The translations under genes were made by a program, and so were the position numbers. From Opitutaceae bacterium (lineage in GTDB: Bacteria > Verrucomicrobiota > Verrucomicrobiia > Opitutales > Opitutaceae), in NCBI GenBank assembly GCA_028284235.1, contig JANQSC010000008.1:62001-126000 (forward strand): a stretch of DNA of 64,000 nucleotides, in the 5' to 3' direction. The number at the start of each line of letters is the position of its first letter. Within the stretch, counting starts at the first letter, position 1. A model generated the notes under the pieces. That model was not told the DNA's origin, ran no database searches, and saw only the letters and a list, made by a program, of their open reading frames with translations. This document shows, one piece after another, positions 1-9,494 of this stretch.

Positions 1-12
1 CTCGCAAAATCA

Positions 13-40
13 TTGACATGCCTTCGCGAGGGGGTAGGAG
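13..40 (+). promoter_or_regulatory. possible sigma-70 promoter of rplM-rpsI
   Basis: TTGACA at 13-18 matches the -35 consensus exactly. The best -10 at the right spacing is TAGGAG at 35-40 (16 bp spacer), which is poor. It lies 25 bases before the rplM start. The -35 is convincing, the -10 is not. Confidence 0.3.
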
Positions 41-64
41 TTTTCCTCTTTTTCTCGAAATCCG

Positions 65-493
65 ATGAAAACATTTCTCGCCAAAAAGGAAACCGTGAAA
101 CGCGATTGGGTCATCGTCGACGCCAAGGACCAAGTCCTGGGCCGCCTGGCTGTCAAAATCGCAAACCTGCTTCGCGGCCGGGACAAGCCCACCTACACGC
201 CACACGTTGACACCGGAAACTTCGTCGTAGTCATCAACGCCGACAAAATCGTTCTCACCGGAAAGAAAGAAGAGCAGAAGAAGTACATGTTCTACAGCGG
301 CTATGTAGGAGGCGAAAAGTACCTCAGCGTCGCCCAGATGCAGGAACGGCGCCCCGACTTCGTCGTCAAGCACGCGGTCAAGGGAATGCTCCCCAAAAAC
401 CGGCTCGCCCGGAAAATGCTCACCAAGCTCAAGGTTTTCGCCGGCGAGGAGCATCCGCACGAAGCCCAGCAGCCCAAGCCAGTTTCACTTTAA
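65..493 (+). CDS. rplM: 50S ribosomal protein L13
   Basis: This is ribosomal protein L13, an early-assembling protein of the large subunit. The 142-residue product has the usual family length and signatures: the [16 protein letters not shown]-terminus, the [22 protein letters not shown] stretch split here as GRDKPTYTP and GNFVVVINA, and a basic [15 protein letters not shown] segment. rpsI follows after 15 bases, the conserved L13-S9 pair of bacteria. The ATG at 65 is preceded by TTCTCGAAATCCG, with no Shine-Dalgarno match, a pattern repeated in many genes here. Confidence 0.98.
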   Translation: MKTFLAKKETVKRDWVIVDAKDQVLGRLAVKIANLLRGRDKPTYTPHVDTGNFVVVINADKIVLTGKKEEQKKYMFYSGYVGGEKYLSVAQMQERRPDFVVKHAVKGMLPKNRLARKMLTKLKVFAGEEHPHEAQQPKPVSL

Positions 494-508
494 TAACGCT
501 CACCCAAA

Positions 509-907
509 ATGGCAGACTCTAACAGCGTATATCTCGGAACCGGACGCCGCAAAACGGCCGTCGCCCGGATTCGCCTCACCGAAGGCACCGGCAAGGTCCT
601 CATCAACGGAAAATCCAAAGAAGACTTCTTTTCGCACGAGAACTTCTCTCGGGCGGCCCTCCTCCCCTTCGCCACGATCGAAGCCAAAGACAAGTTCGAC
701 GTGAACGCGAGCGTCCACGGCGGTGGCGACAGCGGTCAAGCTGGAGCCTTGGCTCACGGCATCGCTCGCGCTTTGCTCAAGTTCGACTTGGAACTGCGAA
801 CGCAGTTGAAACAAGCCGGCCACCTGACTCGCGACCCTCGAATGAAGGAACGCAAGAAGGCGGGACAACCAGGGGCGCGCAAGAAATTCCAGTTCTCGAA
901 GCGCTAA
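509..907 (+). CDS. rpsI: 30S ribosomal protein S9
   Basis: This is ribosomal protein S9, whose C-terminal tail reaches the P-site tRNA in the small subunit. The 132-residue product shows the family N-terminus (YLGTGRRKTAVARIRL), the central GGGDSGQAGALAHGIARAL segment and the basic C-terminus ending KKFQFSKR, where the terminal Arg is the conserved tRNA-contacting residue. It is co-transcribed with rplM and followed by a terminator at 932. The start context (CACCCAAAATGG) has no Shine-Dalgarno sequence. Confidence 0.98.
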   Translation: MADSNSVYLGTGRRKTAVARIRLTEGTGKVLINGKSKEDFFSHENFSRAALLPFATIEAKDKFDVNASVHGGGDSGQAGALAHGIARALLKFDLELRTQLKQAGHLTRDPRMKERKKAGQPGARKKFQFSKR

Positions 908-931
908 GCCAACTCAAAAGACTTTTTCGAC

Positions 932-971
932 AAGGCCCTCTCTGGTTTCACCACCACAGGGGGTCTTTTTG
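932..971 (+). terminator. rho-independent terminator after rpsI
   Basis: The arm GGCCCTCTCTGG (933-944) pairs with CCACAGGGGGTC (953-964 region) through Watson-Crick and two G-T pairs with one mismatch, over an 8-base loop. It is followed directly by TTTTTGTTTTC. It closes the rplM-rpsI operon and separates it from argC. Confidence 0.75.
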
Positions 972-1078
972 TTTTCATATAACAGTGATTCCTCAATAAC
1001 CTCTCTAAACCGCGATCCACGCAGGGAAACCCAGCTGCCGATCGCTCAAAATAAAGCCCTTTCAACCATCAACACGCA

Positions 1079-2110
1079 ATGAACACGGCAATAGTAGGCG
1101 CATCCGGATACGGCGGGGAAGTCCTCGTCAAACTCCTAGCCGCTCACCCGAAAGCGAATCTCGTGGCAGTCACCTCGAGAAGCGAAGTCGGGAAGAGCGT
1201 TAGCGAAGTCATGCCCGAACTGCGCGGCTCGCTCGACGATCTCGTGTTCTCCTCGTCCGACCCCGAAACGCTTGCCGTCCGGGAAGACATCGAATGCGCG
1301 TTTCTCGCCGTGCCCCACGGAGCCGCCGCCACCTTCGCCGCGCCCTTGGTCGCCTCCGGAAAGAAAGTGATCGACTGCAGCGCGGATTTTAGAATCGCGA
1401 ATCCCGCCACCTACGAAGAATTCTACGGCCAAGCCCATCCGGATCCGGATCTGCTGCAACACGCCACCTACGTTCTCCCGGAAATCGCCGAGCCCGGTTG
1501 GGAGTCGAAGAAGCTATTCGCCTGCCCCGGCTGCTACCCGACCAGCATTCTCGTCCCGCTCTTCCCATTGATTCAGAATAAAGTGATCGGCGTCGACCAT
1601 ATCGTGGCCAACTCCTTCAGCGGTACCAGCGGCGCCGGCAAGCAGTCGAAACTCGCCTTCTCCTACTGCGAAGTCAACGAAAGCGCCAAAGCCTACGGGA
1701 TCCCGAAGCACCGGCACTTGTCCGAAATCGAAGAGCAGCTCGGCCGAGCCGGGCAGGGAGAAGTGATCATTCAGTTCAACCCGCATCTCGCCCCTATGAA
1801 CCGGGGAATCATAACTACGATCACCGCGCCAGCGGGCGATTCGACCACCGAGGATCTCTACGCCGCCTGGAATGAAGTCTACGCGGATCGGCCCTTCGTC
1901 CATATCCTCGATTCGGATACACGGCCCGAATCGAAGTACACAGTGGGAACCAATCGGGTCGATATTTCCGCGATCAAAGACTCCAGAACCGGCAACTTCG
2001 TTATCACGTCGGCAGAAGACAACCTCATGAAAGGCCTCGCCGGCCAAGCGGTGCAGATAATGAACCTCTGGCAAGGCTGGGATGAAACCGAGGGACTGAC
2101 GCATGTCTAG
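1079..2110 (+). CDS. argC: N-acetyl-gamma-glutamyl-phosphate reductase
   Basis: ArgC catalyses the NADPH-dependent reduction of N-acetylglutamyl phosphate to the semialdehyde, the third step of arginine synthesis, in the cytosol. The 343-residue protein begins with the nucleotide-binding IVGASGYGGE motif, carries the catalytic cysteine in the FACPGCYPTS signature, and has the HRHLSEIEEQL and HLAPMNRGI blocks of the type 1 ArgC family. It opens the arginine run argC-J-B-D-F-G, and its last eight bases overlap argJ, implying translational coupling. No Shine-Dalgarno sequence is seen before the ATG. Confidence 0.97.
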   Translation: MNTAIVGASGYGGEVLVKLLAAHPKANLVAVTSRSEVGKSVSEVMPELRGSLDDLVFSSSDPETLAVREDIECAFLAVPHGAAATFAAPLVASGKKVIDCSADFRIANPATYEEFYGQAHPDPDLLQHATYVLPEIAEPGWESKKLFACPGCYPTSILVPLFPLIQNKVIGVDHIVANSFSGTSGAGKQSKLAFSYCEVNESAKAYGIPKHRHLSEIEEQLGRAGQGEVIIQFNPHLAPMNRGIITTITAPAGDSTTEDLYAAWNEVYADRPFVHILDSDTRPESKYTVGTNRVDISAIKDSRTGNFVITSAEDNLMKGLAGQAVQIMNLWQGWDETEGLTHV

Positions 2111-3323
2111 TTCCATCGCGTTTAACGAGGACACCGCCGGTGTAACCGACCCGCAGGGATTCTCTGCCGCGGCTGGGAGCGCAGACGTCCGGAACAAAGG
2201 CGACGATCGGTTGGATACCGGAATCGTGTATTCAAAATTGCCTTGTGCCGCGGCGGGCGTGTTTACGAAAAACGCGGTTAAAGCCGCTCCGGTTTTAGAT
2301 TGCGAACGCGTTCTTCAGTTAAGAGGACCCATTCACGGAATCGTGGTCAACAGCGGCAACGCCAACGCGTGTACGGGCACGCAAGGCATCGCCGACTCGC
2401 GAGCGATGCTCCAGTTGGCGGAAGCGAGTTGCGGATCCCCCAAAGACAGCTTTTTCGTGTGCTCGACGGGCAGAATTGGGGATCTGATGCCGATGGAACG
2501 GATCAATTCGGTAGTTGAAGGCGCTGCCCAAAACTTGGATACAAATCCGGAAAGTGGCAAAGCGTTTGCCCAGTGCATTCTCACCTCTGACACGCGGATC
2601 AAAACCTGCACGGCAACATTCGAGGTGGAAGGAACCTCTGTCACTGTCGGCGGCGCCGCTAAAGGAGCGGGCATGATCCAGCCGGATATGGCTACGATGC
2701 TGGCGTTCGTAACCACGGATTTCGGAATCGGTTCCGACACGTTGCAAAGTCTGTTGGGGAATTCAGTCAACCGCACGTTCAACGCTATCACAGTCGACGG
2801 CGACATGAGCACCAACGACACCGTGCTCGTCCTTGCGAACGGCGCGTCCGGCGCCCGGGTGGACGAGGCGTCGATTGCGCTTTTCAAAGAAGCCCTTTTC
2901 CAAGTCTGCGACTGCCTGGCCGACAAGATCGTGGCGGACGGCGAGCGGATCACCAAGGTGGTCGAGATACTAGTCGAAGGCGCCGCTAGCGAACAAGACG
3001 CGGAGAATATCTCCCGGGCGATCGGAAATTCGCTTCTGGTGAAAACCTCCTGGTACGGCAACGACCCTAATTGGGGTCGGCTCATGGATGCGCTCGGCTA
3101 TGCCGACGCTCAGATCGACCAATACGCAATCGACATCAGCTACGACGATGTTCCCGCGTTGGTATCGGGAGATCCAATACCGGAGAACAAACTCAAGTGG
3201 AAAGAAGCCGTTTCCAAACCGAGGTTTTCGATACGCATCGATATGCATCAAGGCGACAGTAGCTATCGGCTACGGGCGAGCGATCTCACGGAAGGGTACG
3301 TGGACTTCAACAAAAGCGAATAG
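2103..3323 (+). CDS. argJ: ornithine acetyltransferase / N-acetylglutamate synthase
   Basis: ArgJ transfers the acetyl group from N-acetylornithine to glutamate, making the pathway cyclic; some members also use acetyl-CoA. The 406-residue precursor has the self-cleavage site in [16 protein letters not shown]: the conserved Thr (about residue 198, codon at 2694) becomes the nucleophile of the beta chain. [13 protein letters not shown] near residue 320 is also family-typical. It overlaps argC by 8 bases and argB follows after 13. Whether it is mono- or bifunctional cannot be told from sequence. No argA or argE lies in the window, consistent with recycling by ArgJ. Confidence 0.97.
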   Translation: MSSSIAFNEDTAGVTDPQGFSAAAGSADVRNKGDDRLDTGIVYSKLPCAAAGVFTKNAVKAAPVLDCERVLQLRGPIHGIVVNSGNANACTGTQGIADSRAMLQLAEASCGSPKDSFFVCSTGRIGDLMPMERINSVVEGAAQNLDTNPESGKAFAQCILTSDTRIKTCTATFEVEGTSVTVGGAAKGAGMIQPDMATMLAFVTTDFGIGSDTLQSLLGNSVNRTFNAITVDGDMSTNDTVLVLANGASGARVDEASIALFKEALFQVCDCLADKIVADGERITKVVEILVEGAASEQDAENISRAIGNSLLVKTSWYGNDPNWGRLMDALGYADAQIDQYAIDISYDDVPALVSGDPIPENKLKWKEAVSKPRFSIRIDMHQGDSSYRLRASDLTEGYVDFNKSE

Positions 3324-3336
3324 GAATCCTGAAATA

Positions 3337-4224
3337 GTGAATACGAAAAAAATGCAGGAGATTATTTCCAAGGCGGCGGTTCTCGTCGAGGCCCTGCCTT
3401 ATGTACAGGAGTTTCGAGGCGCCGTATTCGTCATCAAATACGGTGGAAGCTTCATGGACGACCCCGATCCGGAGATACGGTCGCGAGTGGCGGGCGATAT
3501 AGCGTTTCTCTCCGCGGTGGGTATTCATGCCGTCGTGGTTCACGGTGGCGGGAAAGCGATCAGCCGGGCTTTGAAGGAGAAGGGGATCGAAGCCAAGTTC
3601 ATAAACGGTCTGCGCTACACGTGCGAGGACACGATCACGGTGGTGGACGAGGTCCTCAGCAATCAAGTGAATGGCGAGGTCTGTGAAATGCTTCAGATTC
3701 GGAACGATCGCCCACTGGGAATCGCGGGCCCCACGGTTTTAGAAGGAACGAAGTACACGAATGACGGCCAGGGCGCCGCGGTCGACCTCGGCTACGTCGG
3801 AAACGTGGTCGCGGTAAAATCGAAGATTATCAAAAAGGCCATTCGGGACGGCTACACGCCGGTAATTTCTCCCGTGGCCAAAGGCCCCGAGGGAGAGCTG
3901 TACAATGTGAATGCGGACGTCGCCGCCGCTTGCGTCGCGGCCTCGCTGAGGGCGAGGCGCCTCGTCTACCTGAGCGACGTTCCTGGATTGCTCCGCGACC
4001 CGAACGACCCCGATTCTCTAATACCGACACTCAAGGTAAACCAAGTCGGCAAACTGAAGGAAGATGGCACAATTAGTCAGGGAATGCTACCAAAGATCGA
4101 CAGCTCCATGAAGGCGCTGGATTCGGGCGTTCACCGGGTCCACTTTATCGATGGACGGACGCCGCACAGTCTCCTCCTGGAAATTTTCACGGACAAAGGG
4201 ATCGGTACGGAGATTGTCAACTAG
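3337..4224 (+). CDS. argB: N-acetylglutamate kinase
   Basis: ArgB phosphorylates N-acetylglutamate, usually the arginine-feedback step. The product has the amino-acid kinase motifs [20 protein letters not shown] and NVNADVAAA. The open frame extends back to 3088, but that part overlaps argJ and has no homologous character. The GTG at 3337 is preferred: it is preceded by TAGGAATCC 8-16 bases upstream, gives 295 residues (a usual family length) and begins 13 bases after the argJ stop. An internal ATG at 3352 is the alternative but has no ribosome-binding sequence. Confidence 0.95.
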   Translation: MNTKKMQEIISKAAVLVEALPYVQEFRGAVFVIKYGGSFMDDPDPEIRSRVAGDIAFLSAVGIHAVVVHGGGKAISRALKEKGIEAKFINGLRYTCEDTITVVDEVLSNQVNGEVCEMLQIRNDRPLGIAGPTVLEGTKYTNDGQGAAVDLGYVGNVVAVKSKIIKKAIRDGYTPVISPVAKGPEGELYNVNADVAAACVAASLRARRLVYLSDVPGLLRDPNDPDSLIPTLKVNQVGKLKEDGTISQGMLPKIDSSMKALDSGVHRVHFIDGRTPHSLLLEIFTDKGIGTEIVN

Positions 4225-4257
4225 TCACCAGATTTTCCATACAAAACACATATCATC

Positions 4258-5493
4258 ATGAAAACGAAGTCGAACACCGAGCAACTCTACAGAGACAATG
4301 TACTCGGCAATTACGGATTGCCGCCCGTAACGTTCGCTCGCGGCCGCGGGTTGCGGCTATTGGATGATGCGGGCAAGGAATACCTCGACTTTTGCTCGGG
4401 TATCGCCGTGACGAGTTTGGGCCACTGCCATCCAAAACTGGTGGAGGCGATTCAAAAGCAGGCGGCCGAACTTCTCTGCGTCAGCAATCTGTATCGAAAC
4501 GAGATCCAGGCCAAACTCGCCGAGAAGCTAAACGAGAAAGCCGGCGGGTCGGGGAAGGTCTTCTTTTGCAACTCAGGCGCCGAGGCCAATGAAACCTTGA
4601 TCAAACTCGCCCGACTCCACGGTCGGGCCTTGGCAGGCGAAGAAGGGAAACGCTACAAAGTCGTTTGCGCCGAAAACGCTTTCCACGGGCGTACATTCGG
4701 CGGCATGAGCGCTACGCCGAAAGAAAAGGTGCGCGACGGCTTTGCTCCACTCGTCGATGGGTTTGCCTTCGCGGAGCTCAACAATATCGAGAGTTTTCGC
4801 GCTGCGATCGACGATAGTGTCGCCGCTGTATTCGTTGAAACGATACAAGGAGAAGGCGGAATCTATCCAGCTTCGATCCCTTTTCTGAAGGAGTTGCGGG
4901 CCTTGTGCGACGAGAAGGGCGTTTTGCTTATGCTCGACGAGGTGCAGTGCGGCGTGGGACGGACCGGTACGTTCTTCGCGTACGAGAAAGCGGGAATCCG
5001 ACCGGACGCGATCGGCATGGCCAAGGGCCTCGGGGGCGGCGTTCCCATTGGAGCCGTCTGGGTGGCCGACCCCTACTCGGAACTGTTCACTCCAGGCACT
5101 CACGGCACGACGTTCGGAGGGACCCCTCTAATCGCGGCCGCCGCCTTGACAGTTCTGGAGACGATTGAAAGCGAGAGATTGCTCGATAACGTGGTCGCGA
5201 ACGGCCAGTATGTTCTCGAGCGTCTCGAGTCCCTCCAGGCGGAGCTCCCTGAGTACGTTCTGGAGATCAGAGGAGCCGGTTTCATGATCGGTATCCAAAT
5301 CGCGGAGACGCCGTTTGACATGGTGGCCGAGCTGCGGGAGCAAGGGCTAATTGTCCCGCCCGCTGGAAGCGACGTGATTCGGTTCCTTCCCGCCTTGACC
5401 GCGACTCGGGAGGATTTCGACGAGGCCATGGAGATATTCAAATCCGTGGCGACCAAGCGAGCCGTTGCACTTAGGCAAGCGGCAAACGCGTAG
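4258..5493 (+). CDS. argD: acetylornithine aminotransferase
   Basis: ArgD is a class III PLP-dependent aminotransferase converting N-acetylglutamate semialdehyde to N-acetylornithine with glutamate. The 411-residue protein shows YLDFCSGIAVTSLGHCHP, FFCNSGAEANE (phosphate binding), LMLDEVQCGVGRTG (the Asp contacting the PLP ring nitrogen) and the lysine of MAKGLGGGVPIGA. It sits in arginine order between argB (33-base gap) and argF. The closest alternatives within the family are ornithine or succinylornithine aminotransferases; the operon decides for ArgD. No Shine-Dalgarno sequence is visible. Confidence 0.95.
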   Translation: MKTKSNTEQLYRDNVLGNYGLPPVTFARGRGLRLLDDAGKEYLDFCSGIAVTSLGHCHPKLVEAIQKQAAELLCVSNLYRNEIQAKLAEKLNEKAGGSGKVFFCNSGAEANETLIKLARLHGRALAGEEGKRYKVVCAENAFHGRTFGGMSATPKEKVRDGFAPLVDGFAFAELNNIESFRAAIDDSVAAVFVETIQGEGGIYPASIPFLKELRALCDEKGVLLMLDEVQCGVGRTGTFFAYEKAGIRPDAIGMAKGLGGGVPIGAVWVADPYSELFTPGTHGTTFGGTPLIAAAALTVLETIESERLLDNVVANGQYVLERLESLQAELPEYVLEIRGAGFMIGIQIAETPFDMVAELREQGLIVPPAGSDVIRFLPALTATREDFDEAMEIFKSVATKRAVALRQAANA

Positions 5494-5532
5494 TTTGGGC
5501 ATTAAGTTGTAACCTAAATTCAATTACCAATT

Positions 5533-6477
5533 ATGGCTCATTTTTTAAAAGAAACTGATTTCGCTCCGCATCAAGCGAGCGAAGTATTCGCATTGGCTCA
5601 AAGCTTCAAGAAAGGTCGTGGCCGGCATACGCCCCCGTCTCTCAAGGGGCAGACCTGGGCGATGATCTTCTCCAAGTCGAGCACCCGGACGCGCGTTTCC
5701 TTCGACGTGGGAATTCACGAGCTGGGCGGGCATCCGATTTTCCTCAACAAGAACGATATTCAGCTGGGCCGCGGCGAGTCCGTCTACGATACGGCCAATG
5801 TGCTTTCGCGTTTCGTGCATGGCTTGATCGTACGGACCTACGAGCAGAGCGAGCTCGAGGAGCTTTCCGAGATGGGGAGCATTCCCGTTATCAACGCGCT
5901 GACCGATTTTCTCCATCCTTGCCAGACCTATACGGATGCGTTTTCCATGACGGAGCGTTGGTCGGACGGGACGGGACATCTCGAATCATTGAAAGGACGA
6001 AAGATGGCTTACTTTGGCGACACCGCCAACAACATCGCCAATTCCTGGATTCTGGGATCGGCCCTCTTCGGCATGGAGCTGGTTCTCGCGGGCCCGGAAG
6101 GGTACGAGCCGGGCGAGGCGATCAAGAAAACGCTGGCCGACAGCGGATACGCGTCTTCCTACGTGTTCACGAACGATCCGGAGGAAGCGGCTCGCGAGGC
6201 GGACGTTCTCTACACCGACACCTGGGTGAGCATGGGCCAAGAGGAAGAGTCGGCGGAGCGCATCGAAGCGATGAAGCCCTATTCGGTGACTTCGGATCTC
6301 ATGCGACTGGCGAAACCCGAGGCTCTGTTCATGCACGATCTTCCCGCCTACAAGGGAATGGAAGTGCAGGAGGACGTGCTCTACGGCCCGCAGTCGATTA
6401 TCTTCGACCAAGCGGAAAACCGACTGCATACCCAAAAAGCGATCATGGCTGTCCTGGCCCAAGGGGTGCGGGCGTGA
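5533..6477 (+). CDS. argF: ornithine carbamoyltransferase
   Basis: ArgF joins ornithine and carbamoyl phosphate to give citrulline; carB at 26.9 kb supplies the carbamoyl phosphate. The 314-residue protein has the carbamoyl-phosphate motif SKSSTRTR, the DFLHPCQ block and the C-terminal ornithine region. The usual HCLP motif reads HDLP here: the codon for the conserved cysteine is GAT in the segment FMHDLPAYKG near residue 274. Since that cysteine takes part in ornithine binding in known enzymes, the change is notable. An acetyl- or succinyl-ornithine enzyme is the alternative, but ArgJ and ArgD neighbours argue for ornithine. Confidence 0.9.
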   Translation: MAHFLKETDFAPHQASEVFALAQSFKKGRGRHTPPSLKGQTWAMIFSKSSTRTRVSFDVGIHELGGHPIFLNKNDIQLGRGESVYDTANVLSRFVHGLIVRTYEQSELEELSEMGSIPVINALTDFLHPCQTYTDAFSMTERWSDGTGHLESLKGRKMAYFGDTANNIANSWILGSALFGMELVLAGPEGYEPGEAIKKTLADSGYASSYVFTNDPEEAAREADVLYTDTWVSMGQEEESAERIEAMKPYSVTSDLMRLAKPEALFMHDLPAYKGMEVQEDVLYGPQSIIFDQAENRLHTQKAIMAVLAQGVRA

Positions 6478-6542
6478 ATCCGCTGGCTCGTCTGAAAATT
6501 TGAGTTTCAAAATCCGGATTCTTATTCATAACGCATCGATAA

Positions 6543-7772
6543 ATGAAAATCGCTCTCGCATACTCAGGCGGACTGGACACTTCGGTGTTGGTCCGGTGGC
6601 TTAAGGACCATTACAACGCGGAGATTGTCACCTTCGCGGCGGACGTTGGACAAGAAGAAGAACTCGACGGGCTGGAAGAGAAGTCGAAAGCGACCGGCGC
6701 GTCGGAGCACTACACGCTGGACCTCGTCGACGAGTTCGCGTCGGATTTCATCTATCCAATCATGCGGGCCAACGCGATTTACGAAGGTCAGTATTTTCTG
6801 GGGACGTCGATCGCTCGCCCGCTCATCGGCAAGGCCCACATCGACTTGGCCCGCAAAGTGGGGGCCAACGCCCTCGCTCACGGCGCTACGGGCAAGGGGA
6901 ACGACCAAGTGCGGTTCGAGCTGGCCTACGCGGCTCTGGCCCCGGATTTGCAGACGATTTCCCCTTGGCGTATGGAGGTGTTTCGCAAGGCGTTCCCGGG
7001 ACGCAGCGAGATGATCGCCTACTGCGCCGAGAACGGCATCAACGTCGAGGCGTCCGCGTCCAAGCCTTACTCTATGGACCGCAACCTGCTCCATATTTCC
7101 TACGAGGCGGGAATACTGGAGGATCCTTGGTTCGATCCGACCACGCCGGAAAACAAGGCGATGTACAAGTTGACCGTCGATCCCGAAGACGCGCCGGACG
7201 AGGCGGAGTACGTGGAGCTTGATTTCGAAAAAGGCGATTGCGTCGCGGTCAACGGCGACTCAATGACGCCCGCTCAAGTTTTGAAGACGCTCAACACCAT
7301 GGCCGGCAAGCACGGTATTGGTAGAGTGGATATCGTGGAAAATCGATTCGTTGGCATGAAGAGCCGTGGCGTGTACGAGACCCCGGGCGGGACCATTCTT
7401 ATGATGGCCCACAAGCAGATCGAGTCGATCACCATGGACCGCGATTTGGAACACCTGCGCGACAGCCTAATTCCCAAGTACGCGGAGCTCGTTTACAATG
7501 GCTTCTGGTTCGCGCCGGAACGCGAGGCCCTGCAGGCGTTGATCGACGATAGCCAGAAGAGCGTCACCGGGACCGTTCGCCTCAAGCTCTACAAAGGCAA
7601 TATCACCACGGTAGGCCGCAAGTCACCGTACTCTCTCTACAACGAGGACATTGCCTCCATGGAAGGTGTCGAGAGCGACTACAATCCGGATGACGCGACC
7701 GGATTTATCCACCTTCAAGGACTCCGCTTAAGAGCCCGATTCGGCTCGCAAAAGGAATTCATAGACCAATAA
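6543..7772 (+). CDS. argG: argininosuccinate synthase
   Basis: ArgG condenses citrulline and aspartate with ATP to argininosuccinate. The 409-residue protein starts with the PP-loop [11 protein letters not shown], has the [19 protein letters not shown] segment ([15 protein letters not shown]) and the [16 protein letters not shown] block near the C-terminus. It is the last gene of the arginine run; argH, which would complete the pathway, is not within the window. A 28-bp palindrome lies 37 bases after the stop, and the next gene is convergent. Confidence 0.97.
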   Translation: MKIALAYSGGLDTSVLVRWLKDHYNAEIVTFAADVGQEEELDGLEEKSKATGASEHYTLDLVDEFASDFIYPIMRANAIYEGQYFLGTSIARPLIGKAHIDLARKVGANALAHGATGKGNDQVRFELAYAALAPDLQTISPWRMEVFRKAFPGRSEMIAYCAENGINVEASASKPYSMDRNLLHISYEAGILEDPWFDPTTPENKAMYKLTVDPEDAPDEAEYVELDFEKGDCVAVNGDSMTPAQVLKTLNTMAGKHGIGRVDIVENRFVGMKSRGVYETPGGTILMMAHKQIESITMDRDLEHLRDSLIPKYAELVYNGFWFAPEREALQALIDDSQKSVTGTVRLKLYKGNITTVGRKSPYSLYNEDIASMEGVESDYNPDDATGFIHLQGLRLRARFGSQKEFIDQ

Positions 7773-7809
7773 GTCACCCCCTCAAACCCGCTTGCCCCTT
7801 CCTAGAGCC

Positions 7810-7837
7810 CTTTTCATGGTAACGTTACAACGAAAAG
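7810..7837. promoter_or_regulatory. palindrome, copy 1 (between argG and the PaaX-like gene)
   Basis: The 26-bp core TTTTCATGGTAACG + TTACAACGAAAA is a near-perfect dyad extended by a C/G pair. It matches the palindrome at 8654-8679 at 23 of 26 positions. The centre GTAACGTTAC resembles LacI-family operators as well. It lies between the two convergent stop codons, so it could be an operator, a bidirectional terminator or a small dispersed repeat. Confidence 0.6.
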
Positions 7838-7860
7838 TGTCCTGCGAGTTGTGGGGGGTG

Positions 7861-8637
7861 TCATCTTGCTTGCCCGGCGTCCCAGTTTTTGAAGGTCGCT
7901 TTCCTGGCGTTGTAGGCTGATTTTCCCAGGTATTCTGTCGGGAGGAGTTCTTCAGGGAGAAAAGGATCTCGAGAATAGGCCTTTCTCCATATCGCGCATT
8001 CCGTTCTCAACCAGTTCGGAAAAGCGCCGCGGGATGCGTCGTTTAGCATCGGAGGTGGTTGAACCTCCAGAAAATTCAGGTATTCGCTATACAGAGAGTT
8101 GATTTGGTCGAAATCCCAGGCATTCGCTACTATCTGCTCGTCGCTAATTGTTCCAATGACCTCACCTTCGAGTAAAACCAACGCATTGGGATCGACTGAT
8201 AGTTGAGCGAGATCGTCCGACCAGAACTTGTGGGGTCGATGCGAGATCCGCAGACTTCCTTGCAGACGTCCGAAGCGGATGCGATTTAGCCAGGAATCCA
8301 ATTCGTACCTTTGGGCGCGTTGGCCTGCTGGCAAATCGAATGAAATCACTCTCCACTGTCCATCCCACTGATCAGACCAGGCCGTTTCAGGGTCAAAGTG
8401 GTTCTCAGCGAGTTGCTTGCCTGCTTGCGTTATTTCTGGAATCCAGTCCGAGGAATCGTCGCTTCGAGTGATCAAGCCGCGCGCTTCCATTGCGCGAAGC
8501 TGCCTTTTAAATCCCAACTTGGAATCCCATCCGAAGGAGTAGTAATTGCGTGACGCCAAACAGTACAACGCGTCCGCCCCTCCAGCTAGGATCAACTCTA
8601 GTATATCCCTCGTCTTTGGTCCAAGCTTCACTTCCAT
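7861..8637 (-). CDS. PaaX-family-like transcriptional regulator
   Basis: The 258-residue protein resembles the PaaX repressor family. It has an N-terminal winged-helix region (residues 1-75), the central WDGQWRVISFDLPAGQRAQR segment in which PaaX proteins have a Cas2-like fold, and the C-terminal block WRKAYSRDPFLPEELLPTEY characteristic of PaaX. In Proteobacteria PaaX senses phenylacetyl-CoA, but no paa catabolic gene is in the window, so its ligand is unknown. It stands alone, convergent with argG. A 40-bp palindrome lies 10 bases upstream of its ATG, suggesting autoregulation. Confidence 0.7.
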   Translation of the reverse strand: MEVKLGPKTRDILELILAGGADALYCLASRNYYSFGWDSKLGFKRQLRAMEARGLITRSDDSSDWIPEITQAGKQLAENHFDPETAWSDQWDGQWRVISFDLPAGQRAQRYELDSWLNRIRFGRLQGSLRISHRPHKFWSDDLAQLSVDPNALVLLEGEVIGTISDEQIVANAWDFDQINSLYSEYLNFLEVQPPPMLNDASRGAFPNWLRTECAIWRKAYSRDPFLPEELLPTEYLGKSAYNARKATFKNWDAGQAR

Positions 8638-8646
8638 GGCTCAACT

Positions 8647-8686
8647 TGAACAGTTTTCGTGGTAACATTACAATGAAAACTGTTCA
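8647..8686. promoter_or_regulatory. palindrome, copy 2 (upstream of the PaaX-like gene)
   Basis: A 40-bp dyad with 17 of 20 base pairs matching; the outer arms TGAACAGTTTTC / GAAAACTGTTCA are perfect. The core copies the palindrome at 7811-7836 with three changes. Its position just before the ATG at 8637 fits an autoregulatory operator. Both copies are also followed by a loosely similar G-rich tract (GTTGTG-GGGG), so a mobile or dispersed repeat is possible. Confidence 0.65.
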
Positions 8687-8810
8687 GGCTTGGGTTGTGA
8701 CGGGGGTTGGGTGGCAGCGGGAGCAGGAAGTGGGGGGTGTTGGCAGCGGCGGTCGCTGCGTGGGGCCGCAGCTCGAGAGGGTGCGTGCCGATGGTTTTGA
8801 GCTGGTGGCG

Positions 8811-9494
8811 TTACTCGGCTGGGGTGGTTTCCGCCGGGATTTGGCTCTGAAGCGACATGGCCTTTTGGATCCAGTAGAAGGTCTCCTGTGTGAAGTTGGA
8901 CTGCAGGTCGGCCACGAGGGAGCGCGCTTGGTCGAAGTCCTCCGATTCCACCGCTAGGGCGGCGAGCCGGTAGCGGGCCTCGGCGATATTCCCGGCGTCT
9001 TTGTCGGCGACGATCGTCTCGAGGACGCTGCGGGCTTCCGCGGTTTGGCCGGTTTGGAGGAGAGACATGGCGTGGCCCATTTGAGCGGATTCCTTGATTG
9101 CTCCTTGAGCGGATTTCGTAGCGTTCTCAAAATACTCGGCGGCTTTGTCGTACTCACCCGCTTCGTAGGCTTCCGCGGCGAGTTCCCGGTAGGCGAAGCC
9201 GCTTAGCGGATTGCCGGACTCTTCCTGGGCGAACGCGAGTTTCGAGGCGCTGTCGTCTGCGGCGGCGTAGTCCTCCTGCACGGCGAGACGTCCTTGGGCG
9301 GCCATGAACTTGCTGAGGTGGTAGATGCCGAAGACGACGAAGATTCCGACGACCGAGTAGACGATGAGTTTCTTGTTTTGCTCCCAGATTAGGGCGAGCT
9401 GGTCCTCGATGTCGGCTCCGCTGGCAATCGCGGCGGAGACCACGTTGCGCTCGTCGCTTTTCGGTTTTGAACTTTTGTCGGGTGATTGGGCCAT
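8811..9494 (-). CDS. YfgM-like single-pass TPR membrane protein
   Basis: The 227-residue product has a charged cytosolic N-terminus (to about residue 42), one membrane segment (LIVYSVVGIFVVFGIYHLS) and a periplasmic helical part with tetratricopeptide-like repeats. This architecture matches the TPR_21/YfgM group, which in E. coli assists periplasmic folding at the SecYEG translocon. The E. coli partner bamB is not beside it. Function by analogy only. Confidence 0.65.
   Translation of the reverse strand: MAQSPDKSSKPKSDERNVVSAAIASGADIEDQLALIWEQNKKLIVYSVVGIFVVFGIYHLSKFMAAQGRLAVQEDYAAADDSASKLAFAQEESGNPLSGFAYRELAAEAYEAGEYDKAAEYFENATKSAQGAIKESAQMGHAMSLLQTGQTAEARSVLETIVADKDAGNIAEARYRLAALAVESEDFDQARSLVADLQSNFTQETFYWIQKAMSLQSQIPAETTPAE

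Noticed and set aside
1514..2197. - strand frame of 227 residues opposite argC
   Set aside because: Antisense shadow of a conserved gene.
3088..3336. Extended argB reading frame from 3088
   Set aside because: It overlaps the end of argJ in another frame and has no kinase-like sequence; the GTG at 3337 with an upstream AGGA fits better.
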